A DNA stretch of 64,000 nucleotides from positions 9,033,268-9,097,267 of the forward strand of contig JALMGJ010000029.1 in assembly GCA_023362775.1 (NCBI GenBank). Reading direction: 5' to 3'. The position numbers and the translations under genes were made by a program. This stretch comes from Charina bottae (taxonomy: Eukaryota; Chordata; Lepidosauria; Squamata; Charinaidae). Shown here in pieces: positions 20,890-33,149 of this stretch. Each line of letters opens with the position of its first letter. Position 1 is the first letter of the stretch. The notes under the pieces were generated by a model. That model was not told the origin of the DNA. It saw only the letters and a list, made by a program, of their open reading frames with translations, and did not search any database.

Positions 20890-23070
20890 TACTAGACTTG
20901 GATTTAATCATTCTGTCTTGTAGTAATTAGGTTTACTGTTAAAAAGAGGTATGCTGTAAAAAGAATTAACATATGTAACAAACTGAGTTGCTGTTTGTTT
21001 TACAACTTCTGTCTATTTCAAGGGATATAGAGAAGCTGGTCAAGCTGTTTCCATTTTTATAATAACCCTGGAATGCTTCTTATCTGACAACTAAATCATC
21101 CTTGCTCTGGGTGTGTGGGTTTTTAAAAAAAGAAAAACAGCTGGCAGATCGAATGGTTTAGTTTTTTCCTCTCCCCATCCGCATCTCTCACTGCAACAAC
21201 CAGCATTACTGCCAAAACATAACGTGTGGTCCATATTTGTATCAAGTTTTTAACATGACATATATTCCCTGAGTCTGACTGAGGAGGTTTTTAGGTATTG
21301 TACCTTTAAAGATTTTAGTATGATCTCTTTAAATGTTTCTAATGCTTGAGGCTTTATTGCTGAAACTTTACAAGAAAATCAGTATTGCTGTCATTTGTAA
21401 CTTTTCGTACTCGCTTCCTTTTACTGACTTTAAGCACTGGCCTTACTGCGCTCAAATAAGCAGTATCCCATTTTAAGTGACCTTTGCGACCTAAGTGTTA
21501 CTTGCTCTTTTCAACTCTTCAGTATTGATTAAAGGACACAGAGAGGGTTCATTTTCTTCTACATGGGATCATAGGCGTTGTTGGAACAAAGTTCCCTTCA
21601 CATCCTACTTTGTAAAGGTGGCCTCCCCAGGCTGAAAGGATTTGGGCCCTGTCCAGATTTCTTGGCACAGTAACTGGCCCCGCCCTTAACATCTGGTTGG
21701 TCATCAGGGATGTCTTTCACTGAAAGACTCCATGGATCAGACATGTGCCACCTTTTTAGAACTTTAGCTGCATAATGGTCTCAAAGCATGGGCTTGAGCA
21801 CTCTATGCGTGAGGCTTTCTACACTACAAATTCAGTGAATGGACATTGGAGGTGGGATGAGTCAGTGTATGAGATGTCCCTTCAAGTTGCCGAGCTTATC
21901 TTCCTTGGTTCCACCAGAGGCTCTCTGTTGTGGTTGCTGCTTCCTCTGTGCCAGGGTTACCATCTTTCTGTTGAATGTACTGACATAATCCAAGCAACGT
22001 ATTTGATTTAGAACTCCAGGTGTCATTTCGGATACCAAATGAAAGCTAATCAAGAGGGCCTCAGGGAGCAAAAACATTGGTGTCACCTAGAAGTGATATT
22101 GTACATGTCAGAATGTCATAGTGCAAATGCTGCAGATTTCATAACTGACTTCATTTGCGTCGTGACACCGTGGCACCCATAATGCTACTCACCCCTCTTG
22201 TGGACACCCACGAGCAAAAATAACATTGGAACTGAATTTACATCATTTGCATAGCTATTTCTTGGATGCAATGGATCAGTTCTCTGTGTTTTGCCAAATC
22301 GAATGAGAAAATCCAAATTCTGATGAAACCATTATCCAGATTAATGGTATTAATTGTATTTGAGATAATTGTTCTCCAGAAAAGAGAGGCCACTAAATTC
22401 CATTCCTAAAACAGGTCATAACTGTGGGTTACTAATCCCAACCCCTTTTTCATACTGCATTGTTAATATTGTTAATATCAGCTGTAGACTATTGTAAAAA
22501 AAAAAAAGGGGGGGGTCACCAAGTGACCAGAGTTTCAGAAGTCCGCCGTAACCTATTAACCAGCGGTTTGTTCATCTATCACTGGACCTGTTCTAGAAAA
22601 CTGGAGTTCACATCACAGAGAAATATTTTGGGCTGAGAACAAGTAATGTCCTTTTGTTCAAATCCTATCTGGACTTGCAGTTGAGATCTGACAAATCTAA
22701 TTCACCGTCCTGATATCTGGGTGGGTGTTTCAAACATGATTTGGAGTGGTTTGTACTGGGGGGGGGTTAACCTGTGTCCCAGCCCTCCCCTTGTCTGCAC
22801 TGCTGCAGAATGGGCAGGTGAGTCTGTCTTCCCTTTCAAATGAGTGCTCTTGACACTTTTGTGAATTTAAAAGGCTGAAATGAGGCATAAAGCAAATTGT
22901 TTTGTAAAAATTTGTATAATACTGTTATAAAAAAAATTTATAATCCTAAAAATTGTTGTGTTGGATTATTGTGGAATAAACAGTATATTCAGAATAAAAG
23001 TTTATCATTTGAATCAATTACTAGTCTGTGGATGGTGATCTCACTCCGTCTTTTAAAAACACATGATGAT
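20890..23070. other. Intergenic stretch, no gene seen
   Basis: Mostly unique AT-rich DNA. Short features: A-run then G-run at 22496-22515, and a pair of inverted octamers GGTGTCAC (22079-22086) and GTGACACC (22162-22169) that could bound a small MITE. Confidence 0.5.
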
Positions 23071-23082
23071 GAATGTCTATTT

Positions 23083-23316
23083 CAGAGCTTTCCAAACGTT
23101 TCATGTTGATGACTCACTTTTTAGAGATGCATCATTTCGCGACACACTCTTACAGCAGGGCATCATTTCGTGACACACTCTTACAGCAGGGCACAAGGCA
23201 GGCACTAGGACCTGCACGGAATCGTGGCAGGGCTCGGAGGCAGCAGCAGCTGCGACACACCCAGACACTGCAGCTGACACACTAACATGTCCCAACACAC
23301 AGTTTGGAAATCTCTG
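23083..23316 (+). mobile_element. hAT-type MITE (copy B)
   Basis: CAGAGCTTTCCAAAC at the left and GTTTGGAAATCTCTG at the right. Near-exact 8-bp duplication GTCTATTT (23075-23082) and GCCTATTT (23317-23324). It carries a ~31-bp tandem duplication (CATCATTTCG...CAGCAGGG) and one copy of the internal GGCACAAGGCAGGCACTAGG unit. Confidence 0.92.
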
Positions 23317-23437
23317 GCCTATTTCTTTGAGAGCTACGTAATTTATAATCCCAAATGCCTTTGTGTTCAAACAGAATGCCAACAGGAAGGGTGGATTCAC
23401 ATAGTACAGCAAACCAAATGGTGATTTGTTTGTTTAT

Positions 23438-24243
23438 TTTTTTTATATAAATTTTTATTAAGATTTTAAATATACAAAGTTAAAAGTTGAAAATGAAACT
23501 GAGATAGAAATACAAATTAAAAAGGAAAGAAAAGTGTAGTAAAGTAAAAGAAAGAAAGACAAACATAGAAATTGGATAACTTCCAATCTATCTATGGTCA
23601 TAAGAATAAAGAAAAATAGTTTGTTCTTACATGCTGGCTATTCATATAACATTCATATACATTTCTTGTCTAATATATTCTATTTATATATAATCTAATC
23701 ATCAAAACCCCATGCAAGCTTTACTCCTCCTGCTTTTTGCAAATAGTCCATCAAAGGCTTCCACTCTTTAAGAAAATAACGGTTTGAATTTTCTTTTAAT
23801 AAACATGCCGATTTGTCATTTTCTGCCATATCTAGTAATTTCAACATCCATTCCTGTATCATTGGTACAATTTGGTTTTTCCAGTTTTGTGCATATAAAA
23901 GTCTTGCTGCTGTAATCATGTATTGTATTATTCTAAAAAAATGTTTTTCTATTTGTACATCCAAAATTCCGAGTAAAAAAAATTCTGGTTTAAATGGTAT
24001 TCGTATTTGTAATATACTTTGCATCAGTGAATGTATCTCAATCCAAAATTTCTTTGCTATTTTACATGTCCACCACATATGGTAAAAAGACCCCTCTTGT
24101 TTTTTACATTTCCAACATAGGTTGGAAATATTCCCATACATTTTTGAAAGTTTTTGTGGGGTCATCTACCATCGGTACATCATCTTGTAAAAATTTTCTT
24201 TTAGAAAATTGGTTGTGCATTGGTTTCTGTTCCGTGAAGAGGT
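23438..24243 (-). mobile_element. L1 LINE, 5'-truncated, with TSD
   Basis: An 806-bp insertion flanked by an exact 17-bp duplication GTGATTTGTTTGTTTAT (23421-23437 and 24244-24260). It consists of the ORF2 C-terminus and a 3' UTR ending in a short A-rich tail (minus strand, next to the left duplication), which holds AATAAA. This is target-primed reverse transcription typical of L1, and fairly recent. Confidence 0.93.
23695..24165 (-). pseudogene. L1 ORF2 C-terminal fragment
   Basis: A 156-codon open frame. It begins MTPQKLSKMYGNISNLCWKC and continues with KKQEGSFYHMWWTC, giving the C-x2-C-x8-H-x4-C cluster of the L1 ORF2 C-terminal domain, then the conserved MITAARLLYAQNWK segment. Coding similarity continues upstream to about 24237 in another frame, so there is at least one shift. 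It lacks endonuclease and polymerase and cannot function. Confidence 0.9.
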
Positions 24244-24260
24244 GTGATTTGTTTGTTTAT

Positions 24261-25430
24261 GACTTAGTGTGAGAAGCAAACTTGATCGAGGTGATCATGT
24301 TTTACTGTGTTAGGCTAACCCAATCAACTGTGATTTATTCAGTAAATCAAATTATCTCCTTCTTTAGCAATGCACATCATATGAACATAGCCAGCTTTCA
24401 ATTCATTCATCCCAACCATCCAAAGCTTGCATTTACAAAATTTGATAGTAATATTTTGTAATTTGCAATGGGTTGATTGTGCTTAACATATTGTAAATGC
24501 CAATCAAAGAGAATATTGTAAATGGGATTCGGTCAACTGAAAGCTGGCTGATTGTAGAAGGATACTTCTTTTTCATACACCAACATGAAATATCTCCCAA
24601 TCAAAGATGCCAGAAAAGTACAACACATGAAACTACTCAGGAGGAACTGCAAGGTTCATGGACTAACTTGTTTGTTTGCTTGTTTGCTGTGCAATCTGGG
24701 TATTTCCCAGTTGTCATCATCTGGAAGAAAGAAAAAAAAGATGCCTCCGCAACATGACCATGTTGTGACAAGTAGTAGCCATTGGAAGGATCTCACCATT
24801 ATGGCCCTATATTCTACTTCATACATACTTTCAATACGTAGAGAGCTGTGTGATCCTCTGTAGTAAAAGGGCCACTATAATATTCTGAACGATAAATCAA
24901 ATTTACAGTCTGTTGTTTCCAATTTTCCAATTTTTGAAAATCTACAATTTGCTGCTAAGTAGTTATAAATGTTTGAATGTTATTCCCACCAAGAAAAATG
25001 TTTCCATGTATGCTTAATAGCTGACCCTACTTCTCGATATTTGTGGTCAGATGGACAGATATAGACCAACAGACAAATATATATTTTTCTTGAGAATGTG
25101 AGAACTTATAAATAACTTTACCTGCAACTTGGGATAGAGTGGGGGGATTATTCAAATGTTATATCACAGTAGATTGAGTTTGAAGATTTAGGCTCTAATT
25201 CTTCCATTTCTAGAAGGCAACGGCACACCATTTTAGTACTGCTGTCAAGAAACCACATGGAGAAGTCCATGAAGTCATCAGGAAAGATGCTCAGATGAAG
25301 GAAGACTTCACTTTTACACCATTGGCTACTAGCCTATATGACTATGCTACCTTTCAAATACCACCTGCTGGGAAGAGTTAATGGGATATTGCTCTGTTTC
25401 CTCTGGTGTGCTTTGTAAATACGCCTGCTG
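24261..25430. other. Intergenic stretch, nothing recognised
   Basis: Unique AT-rich sequence with no gene or repeat I can name. Confidence 0.5.
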
Positions 25431-25440
25431 GTGATACGGG

Positions 25441-25780
25441 TAAAGGTAAAGGTAAAGGTACCCCCTGCACATTTGTGCAGTCGTGTCCGACTCTAGGGGC
25501 CGGTGCTCATCTCCGTTTGTTAGCCAAAGAGCCAGCATTGTCCAAAGACGCTTCCACGGTCATGTGGCCGCATGATGCGTGCGGAAAGCTGTTACCTTCC
25601 CACTGAAGTGGTACCTATTCATCTACTTGCATTTGCATGCTTTCGAATTGCTAGGTTGGCAAGAGGTGGAGCTAGTGCGGGAGCTCACTCCGCACGCAGG
25701 GCTAGGGATTCGAACCTCCGAACTTGCGACCTTCCGATCGACAAGCCTGGCATCTTACCCGCTGAGCCACCACGCCCCCT
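25441..25780 (-). mobile_element. tRNA-derived SINE, ACCTTT tail
   Basis: A full-length 340-bp copy reversed relative to the window. Exact 10-bp duplication GTGATACGGG (25431-25440 and 25781-25790). The tail reads GGTAAA units on this strand. The A and B boxes (GGATTCGAACC on this strand, about 25706-25716) are kept. Good preservation suggests a young insertion. Confidence 0.95.
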
Positions 25781-25907
25781 GTGATACGGGATGCTGGTCT
25801 AAATAAGCCTGTGGCCCAATCCAACTTTGCTTCTCTTAAATTCTTATGAGTGCTCTGACTCTCACTTCTGGAAACAGTTTAAATGTGGTGGACATTTGGG
25901 TAAGGGT

Positions 25908-25938
25908 AAAAAATAGAAATAGAAATAGAAATAGAAAT
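25908..25938. repeat. (AGAAAT)n hexanucleotide repeat
   Basis: About five AGAAAT units. Confidence 0.9.
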
Positions 25939-25939
25939 G

Positions 25940-28900
25940 TAGTGAATCCTGAATTTTGGGTGGATCAAAACAAGAAAAGTGGTATGCCCTGAGACTTATG
26001 GTTCCTTCCATAAGTCTCCGTATTTTGTATTAACAATGATCAAATATTAATTAATATCAAATGGTGATATATTTATGTATATACTGTATGTATTTTAGAA
26101 ATATGGAAAATTATATATCAGAGTTAATCCTTTCATGGTTCAAGTTTGCTTTATGCGTTTATGAGTTGGACTGTGATATACTGATATAGAATATGCAGAT
26201 CTACAGTATGTTAGAGGTTTTTATTTCTCCTCCAGGGAACAAAAAGAGAACAAAAACCCATTTGAAAACATCTCATGATTTTAACTTGGAAAATAACATA
26301 TACTTACTCTGATGAGATAGACAGATAGACAGACATGTTTCTTGACTGCCTTTTAAAAATAAAATAATTTTGTCTTCAAGAAAATAGTATGTGCGAAAGA
26401 TGAAAGGTTTAGTATACAATACTTTCTCTCATAGTGATTTTCTGTTTCCTGCATCGCAGATTTACTGATAAATTTGTCAGAGTGAATGCTGGTTCCCAAA
26501 TAACCCATTCTTAGTCACTAAGCAGGGATAGAGAATGTTTGATGATTATAGACTGCATTTTTAAATCATTTTTTTTCCAGTAGACTAGAGTCACAAGGGT
26601 GACACAATGACAACAGAAGATCATATAATTGGGTGAGGATGTTTTCTGGATTTATATGTGTCTGAATGTGTGTTTCAAGGTAGGGAAAAGTTTTTAATTT
26701 CTTTTATTATAAAACTAGTTCGAAACTTTACATAGATTTTCTGCTTTTATATAACCACCTCTAATTTGAGGATTAGCAGATGAATTTCAATAATAGCTCA
26801 AACCCTGAGGCCATAAACAAAAGGAATTTGGGGCCCAGATGTCTCCATCCATCCATCCATCCATCCATCCATCCCCTTCAAGGTGAGGCAACCTATTCAG
26901 TTATTCTGACTTGGAAAGTTAGAATCATGTCAGAGGAGAACTAAGTTATGCTTCTTCTCTCACCACCATTTCCTTTCCTGGGCTCCTGTCAGACTGGTGG
27001 TGCTGAGTGGAGATATCCAAGAACAGAACCTAATAATAATAGGCCCTCTTATTCCAAACCAGTTCTGCAGAAACTGTTATCCCCAATGCTGAAGGTAGCC
27101 TTCCAAAAAGCTAACAAAACTCTTCTTTTGTTGCCTGTCTCAGATCTACAGAAATGAAAGGAGTTGTCCTGCACCAAACAGGCCACAATGCATCGCTGGT
27201 GGCCTGTTGGTGGCTTCATCAGTTACAAATTGTGCAAGTCTGTTGTATACATGAATTCACACTGCCATCATCAAATTCAATAGCCCCACCTGCTGTATGG
27301 TTCATTTTGGTTTCCTTCAAAGATATCCAGCTAGAAAGAGTTCCTTCAATTGTGTTAAAGTATTGTCTGCTGTGGCACTTTTCTAAACTATATTTTCACA
27401 AATGGGTTCAGGTACTATCTGGCACTCACCTCAGTAGAAATGGGATTGGGAAAGGGAAAGGTAGAATGCTGAATAGACCAAGATAGGTATCTTTATTATT
27501 TCCAGAAGACGCTGAGTCATGCAAATTGATATCTTGTTCCTATAGCTTTTCTTGGATGGTTTTTTTTTAAAAAAGCCATTTTCGTGCATTACCAAATTGT
27601 AAAACTATGCTTCCCTGGAGTAACTGACTTTTACAATGGCTTTCAAAATTCTTGCACCTTCAGTTGAAAAGGGAAAAAAGAGAAGCCCTCACCCAATTGA
27701 AATGATTAGATTCCCAGTGTGAAATTGATTCTCTATAGCAAATGTATACGCTTTATCTAATGCCAGCTGAGAATTCTCATTGACTTCTTACAGGCTTCAA
27801 CTGTTATCTGTAAGAGGCATCTTAGCTTCCAACACTCTCCCCCCTCCTTGCTTATAGCCCAGGCACGTTCCACACAATTTTAGCTGACAGTATTATTCAA
27901 GGAAAACTCTAGATATTAAGTGGACGATCAAAGCCCCAGCCAATGATTCTGGAAATCAATGACTTGGAGCATCTGGTTATAGCTCTGGGAAGTAACGCAA
28001 TCTTCAGGAATCTAGGCAGATGTCTACTGAAAACACAGGGTGGTCTCCTTTTGTTTTAAGATTATTTTCAAGGCATCTGAACTTCACCGACCAAACTCAT
28101 GCACGTTGTCAAGGCTATGTATATTTAATAGAGGGTATAGGGTTGAGGCTAAAACATCTGCAGGAGGGGGAAAAAACCCAAATTAGCAGCATGATTTTCA
28201 GTTGACTTTACAAGTGTTTTGCCTTGTGGTCTTCATTTTCAAGATTAATATTTTTGAGTTCATTCATCTTGAGTGCTCCCATAGTGGAGTGCTCCCCACC
28301 AAAAGAAGAAAACATACTGCTTCAAAATAAAGGAGACAATTCTGAAATGCAGTTCATGTTCCTAAAAATTCATGTTTCTAATGCAAAACAGCAGGCATAC
28401 TATTCTCAGCCAATTTTCTGATCTTTGGCCTTGTATAGTGTTATAGTTTTGACATATCTTGCATGTCTTTGTTTTGACAAATAGCCCTTTGTACATCCTA
28501 TGAAGTACAGATGTAGTACTGATGAAGAGCTTTATATAAGAGCATTTGACTGTCTGCCTGGGACACCTCTCCGTGTAGCATTTGCAATAGTCTAGGACTG
28601 ATGCCATGCCCTCCTGATCCCTCAATGTTTTTTTTTCACTCTGTTGGAAAGATGAGGCACAACAGAAATTACTGTAATAGTGGCATTGGATTAAGGATAC
28701 TTAACTTTATTAACTTTGTTATGGATCACAGGTCCAAACTGCATAAAGGAAAATCAGGGTATAATACAAGATACAATATTGCATATATAATAGGAAGGCC
28801 TGTAATCATGCTTAGTCTACTTTGTTGTCAACAGTGCAACAGGCTATTTACTGGCTACTAATACAAACAGCATGAGTTATCTTGGGATCTTTATCTGCCA

Positions 28901-29035
28901 AAAGAAGCTGAATTCTTTTGTCCAACTGGGAAATGGGCTAAGAAGATATCTTAGCTCCTTATGAATGTTTTGGTAGAAAATACAATAAAGTGAAACATGT
29001 TCCCATGATTCAGTGCCCCCACCAGCATGGAGGAT
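25940..29035. other. Intergenic stretch, no gene seen
   Basis: Unique sequence with a (CATC)n repeat at 26842-26874 and a few polypurine runs. Open frames such as 27154-27486 lack any recognisable protein motif and are left out. Confidence 0.5.
26842..26874. repeat. (CATC)n microsatellite
   Basis: Eight CATC units. Confidence 0.95.
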
Positions 29036-29038
29036 TTT

Positions 29039-29156
29039 ATGTCTTGGTTTGGTTTGGTTTGGTTTGGTTTGGTTTGGTTTGGTTTGGTTTGATTTGATTT
29101 GATTTGATTTGATTTGATTTGATTTGATTTGATTTGATTTGATTTGATTTGATTTG
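29039..29156. repeat. (TTTGG)n(TTTGA)n pentanucleotide repeat
   Basis: About ten GGTTT units switch abruptly to about thirteen GATTT units. It adjoins the tail of the minus-strand LINE at 29157, so it probably expanded from that tail. Confidence 0.97.
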
Positions 29157-29335
29157 TAGGGCCACCCATCTTACCAAGTGACTCTGGGCGGTGAACAAAA
29201 ATAAATAAATAAATAAAAAGAATTACGATAATACAAAACTTTAAAAAACCCATCAAATTAACCAGGAAATGGGTCCCTGCACACACTTGGGGCCCCAGGC
29301 CCAGGCCCAGAGCCAGGTCTTTAAGGACGTACAAT
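29157..29335 (-). mobile_element. L2-type LINE 3' end
   Basis: GGGCCACCCATCTTACCAAG, then GACTCTGGGCGG, and further right GGGGCCCCAGGC...AGCCAGGTCTT. The same blocks recur in order at 30440-30680, so both are the same LINE subfamily, minus strand. Confidence 0.7.
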
Positions 29336-30429
29336 ATTTTATTTTACAATAAAATAGGACTCTTGTGCTATTTATCCTCCAACACTGCTGACAGTGTGAT
29401 ATTAAGGATTAAGGATAGCAGGAACCTGTGGAGCTAGGAGAGGCAGTCTTGTATCCCTTGGGCTTTTCGACTCCTAAGCTCTCCTGTCTCTCCATAGAGG
29501 TAACACATCCATGTCTTGCTACCTTTTTCGCTGGTTTTCTAATGGAGAGAGGGATGACTTCACCAGTCTCCATCACTCAGTATTTTCCAACAAATAAATG
29601 AGCACAACATGAACTGTCAATTTGAGGGTAAGGGCAATTCCCTGGGTCAATGCTAATTTTGGAGCTCTTACAGGCCAGGAGGTGAGAGCTCTCATAATTC
29701 TGAACCATAGATGGCAATTCCAAGTTTGGGGCGTGAACATGGTACATGAACACATCTAGAAATGATGTGGTAGCATGATTGCGTTAAGCAAAGAGTTTTG
29801 GTACCATGAAAAGGCATCAAACTGATGCTTAATAATATTTATTATTTGGGCTACCAAGGAGGAAGATTTTTTTGCCTCAGCTATCGAAATAATTTCCTTG
29901 AGCCTTAGTTCGGTGCAGCTCCTTGATTTATTTGCTACTTCTCCTAGGCCAGCAATAGATCTTGAGCCAGTCCACTTTATAGTTCTGAAAAGTCTTTGCT
30001 CTAGCAGTCCATAGAGACATACAGTATGCTGTAATATGGAGTCTTTCTACTCTACAGAGACAATCCATATGGTGGACTGTCAGTTCTGTGCTCCAGCTAC
30101 ATGAAGCCAAATACACTCCTGCATTGTTCTCAGAAATAAGACATTATTCAGGCTGTCAGACCACAGGAAGAGAAATATATTTTGCATTGGCCTTTACCTG
30201 AAATGTCACTGCCAATCTGGATCAGCCGTCTAATGTTCTAGTTCATCATGTCCTCCAGGAGGGGGAGAACACAGCTCCTAGGCAAAATTTCTCCACATCT
30301 TTTTCTACAAACTCCACAAAGTCTCCACAAAGACTTATGTTGCACATATAATCACCCAAAATCAGAGTACTAAAAAGTAATCTACATCAAACAAGATGAA
30401 TAGTAATATGTACAGTATGTATGTATGCA

Positions 30430-30685
30430 TGTATTTATTGCATCATATTTATATAGCCACCCATCTCACAGAGAGTGACTCTGGATGGCATGCAACACTC
30501 AATTAAAAAGAAAACCAATAAATACATATAAAACAATCGTCATTAAAAACTAGAAAAACTAGAAAAAGCACACAAAACAAGAGAGGATGATGTTAATCGT
30601 AGTAAGGGGGCCATCGAAAAATCTCCCTGTTCCCCTGGGGGCCCCAGGCCTGATCACATAGCCAGGTCTTGAGGGACTTGTGGAA
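30430..30685 (-). mobile_element. L2-type LINE 3' end
   Basis: TATAGCCACCCATCTCACAG and GACTCTGGATGG at the left, and GGGGGCCCCAGGCCTGATCA with AGCCAGGTCTTGAGGGACTT at the right, parallel to 29157-29335. Confidence 0.7.
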
Positions 30686-30697
30686 TGTTAAGAATGT

Positions 30698-30700
30698 ATA

Positions 30701-30799
<99 letters not shown>

Positions 30800-30810
30800 A
30801 TGTATAATTA
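30698..30810. repeat. (TA)n(TG)n(TATG)n microsatellite
   Basis: About 23 TA, then about 19 TG, then several TATG units; AT-rich spill-over continues to about 30900. Confidence 0.97.
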
Positions 30811-30909
30811 TTATATAGTAATAATGTAATAATTATAAAGTAATAATGTAAAGAATGTAATGTTAAGAATGTATATAATGTTAAGATGTTAAGAATGTAC
30901 AGTATATCC

Positions 30910-31560
30910 AAACATGATGTTTCGCTTATTAAACTTTCAGTGGTTCAGATCCAAATTTGTTCTTCTATAGACAACATAAGTCTTTGCTCCAATAGCAGGC
31001 TCCTAATTCCAAAAGGTCAGAGCAGATTATAGTAGTTTAAATAAGTGCTCTAAAGATAAATAACATAGAATGAAGTTGACAAGCCTTTTGCTCTAACTTC
31101 TTCTATATTTATAATGAAAAGCTTTCACTAAATGTCCATCCTGAAAACTTACCAGTGGAATGTACTTTCCAAGGAGATGCACAACGATAGCTTCCTCCTC
31201 ATCCTTCTCCATCATATTTTTGAGCCAAATGTTGCATTTGCCTTGAATTGTGTTCCAAAGACTGCATTCTCAAATGCAAACAAGTCCAAGACAAAAAAAT
31301 TGGAATAAAAAGTTGTAATATCACACATTAACAAATCAGTGACTATGATTCTGTTACACATGGTTCTGTTGCATATGTTTTTTATGCTGTGAAGATGAGA
31401 GAAATTCAACTAAAATATATTCAACAGAGTATATTTTTTTCTCTTTTACTAGAAACTCCAGAGAATGTTTAAAAAGGATTAGCTGTCTGCCTATTCTACT
31501 GGAAGTGTGAAATGAATTAGGAAATACTTGCTAATATGAAACAGGGTTGTCCAATATTGT
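30910..31560. other. Intergenic stretch, nothing recognised
   Basis: Unique AT-rich sequence with no nameable feature. Confidence 0.5.
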
Positions 31561-31576
31561 CCCATTTTATTTTAAT

Positions 31577-32242
31577 TTGTTGTTCAGTCGTTCAGTCGTG
31601 TCCGACTCTTCGTGACCTCATGGACCATAGCATGCCAGGCCTTCCTGTCCTCCACTGTCTCTCGGAGTTTACTCAAATTCATGTTCATTACATCGGTGAT
31701 GCTATCTAACCATCTCATCCTCTGCCGTCCCCTTCTCCTTTTGCCCTCAGTCTTTCCCAGCATCAGGGTCTTTTCCAGTGAGTCCTCTCTTCTCATTAGG
31801 TGGCCAAAGTATTTGAGCTTCAGCTTCAGCATCTGTCCTTCCAATGAGCAGTCAGGGTTGATTTCCTTCAGGATTGACTGGTTTGACCTCCTTGCAGTCC
31901 AAGGGACTCTCAAGAGTCTTCTCCAGCACCACAGCTCGAAAGCATCAATTCTTCGGCGCTCAGCCTTCCTTATGGTCCAACTCTCACAGCCATACATTGC
32001 TACTGGAAAAACCATAGCTTTAACTATACGGACCTTTGTCGGCAAGGTGATGTCTCTGCTTTTTAATATGCTGTCTAGGTTTGCCATAGCTTTCCTTCCA
32101 AGGAGCAAGCGTCTTTTAATTTCATGGCTGCAGTCACCGTCTGCGGTGATCTTGGAGCCCAAGAAAATAAAATCTGTCACTGCTTCCATTTCTTCCCCTT
32201 CTATTTGCCAGGAAGTGATGGGACCAGATGCCATGATCTGGG
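31577..32242 (-). mobile_element. Bov-B (RTE) LINE, 5'-truncated, with TSD
   Basis: A 666-bp insertion flanked by an exact 11-bp duplication TTTATTTTAAT (31566-31576 and 32243-32253). On the minus strand it ends GAGTCGGACACGACTGAACG then ACTGAACAACAA, the diagnostic Bov-B 3' end. It is well preserved, with an open frame over nearly all its length. Related pieces are at 48030 and 58490. Confidence 0.97.
31584..32234 (-). pseudogene. Bov-B ORF2 C-terminal fragment, frame open
   Basis: 216 codons plus stop without a single disruption, starting MASGPITSWQIEGEEMEAVT. Conserved Bov-B blocks follow in order: VAMYGCESWTIRKAERRRID, WTARRSNQSILKEI, YFGHLMRR, GKRRRGRQRMRWLDSI and a C-terminus EVTKSRTRLND. 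It is the part of ORF2 after the reverse-transcriptase core; endonuclease and catalytic residues are absent, so no enzyme is made. The open frame indicates recent insertion rather than function. On the opposite strand a 254-codon frame (31612-32376) is its shadow. Confidence 0.95.
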
Positions 32243-32280
32243 TTTATTTTAATACACACATATTTTTAATATGGTGTTAC

Positions 32281-32431
32281 GATCTGAAGAGAAACCAGAG
32301 TATTTTAACTTATAATTTTAAAACTATTTTAAATCAGATGGTGCATATTGTAAGGTTCAATGAGTATACCTTGTAGAATCTTGTACTGGTCAGTGACCGT
32401 AATAAACCAGAATGAATGAAAAATGAAATGA
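32281..32431 (+). mobile_element. Short 5'-truncated LINE (hairpin-tail family)
   Basis: 151 bp ending TTGTACTGGTCAGTGACCGT then AATAAACC and AATGAATGAA, flanked by an exact 13-bp duplication AATATGGTGTTAC (32268-32280 and 32432-32444). It lies 38 bp from the Bov-B copy. Confidence 0.85.
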
Positions 32432-32444
32432 AATATGGTGTTAC

Positions 32445-33020
32445 AAAGATCAATATGGTTTGAAGATCTGAATGTACTTCTGATTTTATACCAAAATCTT
32501 TGCTCATATCACTATATGAGGAATACATTATTATTAATTGATTGAGCATCAAGGCAAACAGCAAAAATATTACTCATCAGTATTGGAAAGTCAGTGTGAC
32601 CTCAGATTTATAATCTTAGGTACATATGATAATATATATTCACTTCCTACATATAAATTGGCTGTCTATCAGTGCAATATCTCATTGAAAGCCTGACCAA
32701 TACTATTCCAAATGGTCAAGCTCCCCCTCTTTGTATATTGAATATATTGAAGCTCTAAAAATATACATAAAAGAAACCCAGAACAAAAAAAAAGAGTGAA
32801 GTCAACTTAAATCAAATTTGATTTCAATTAAATATAGTTAAAAAGTTTTTTTTTTGGGGGGGGCGTTCAAGACAGTGTTGACTCCTGGTGATTTCCTAAA
32901 TATTTAATAACTACTGCTTTCTGTCACATTAAAATCTATGATTTAGTTACAACTTTGGGGGGTCACACTCATCCATGCTGTTACTAGTTGGCCTTACCTG
33001 TCTTTCATCTATATTCTACA
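32445..33020. other. Intergenic stretch, nothing recognised
   Basis: AT-rich unique DNA with a T-run/G-run at 32847-32863. Confidence 0.5.
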
Positions 33021-33021
33021 T

Positions 33022-33148
33022 CAGTGTTTCCCAACCTGGACAACTTCCAGGAGATTTCTACTCCTAGAATTCTCAGCAATGACTGTGGTAGCTGGGAAAC
33101 TGAAGCCCACATACTGTATATGGAAGCTGCCAAGGTTGGAAAACACTG
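33022..33148. mobile_element. hAT-type palindromic MITE
   Basis: Inverted ends CAGTGTTTCCCAACCTGG and CCAAGGTTGGAAAACACTG enclose partly palindromic blocks. TCTACAT occurs on both sides but offset by six bases on the right, so the duplication is not clean. Confidence 0.75.
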
Positions 33149-33149
33149 A

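Noticed and set aside
20429..20911. 160-codon minus-strand frame rich in Lys, Glu and Arg
   Set aside because: It is the translation of the CTTT/CTTC microsatellite.
26940..27486. Two adjacent plus-strand frames as a possible small gene
   Set aside because: No recognisable domain, no splice or promoter context, and lengths expected by chance.
31612..32376. 254-codon plus-strand frame, the longest in the window
   Set aside because: It is the antisense of the Bov-B ORF2 fragment at 31584-32234.
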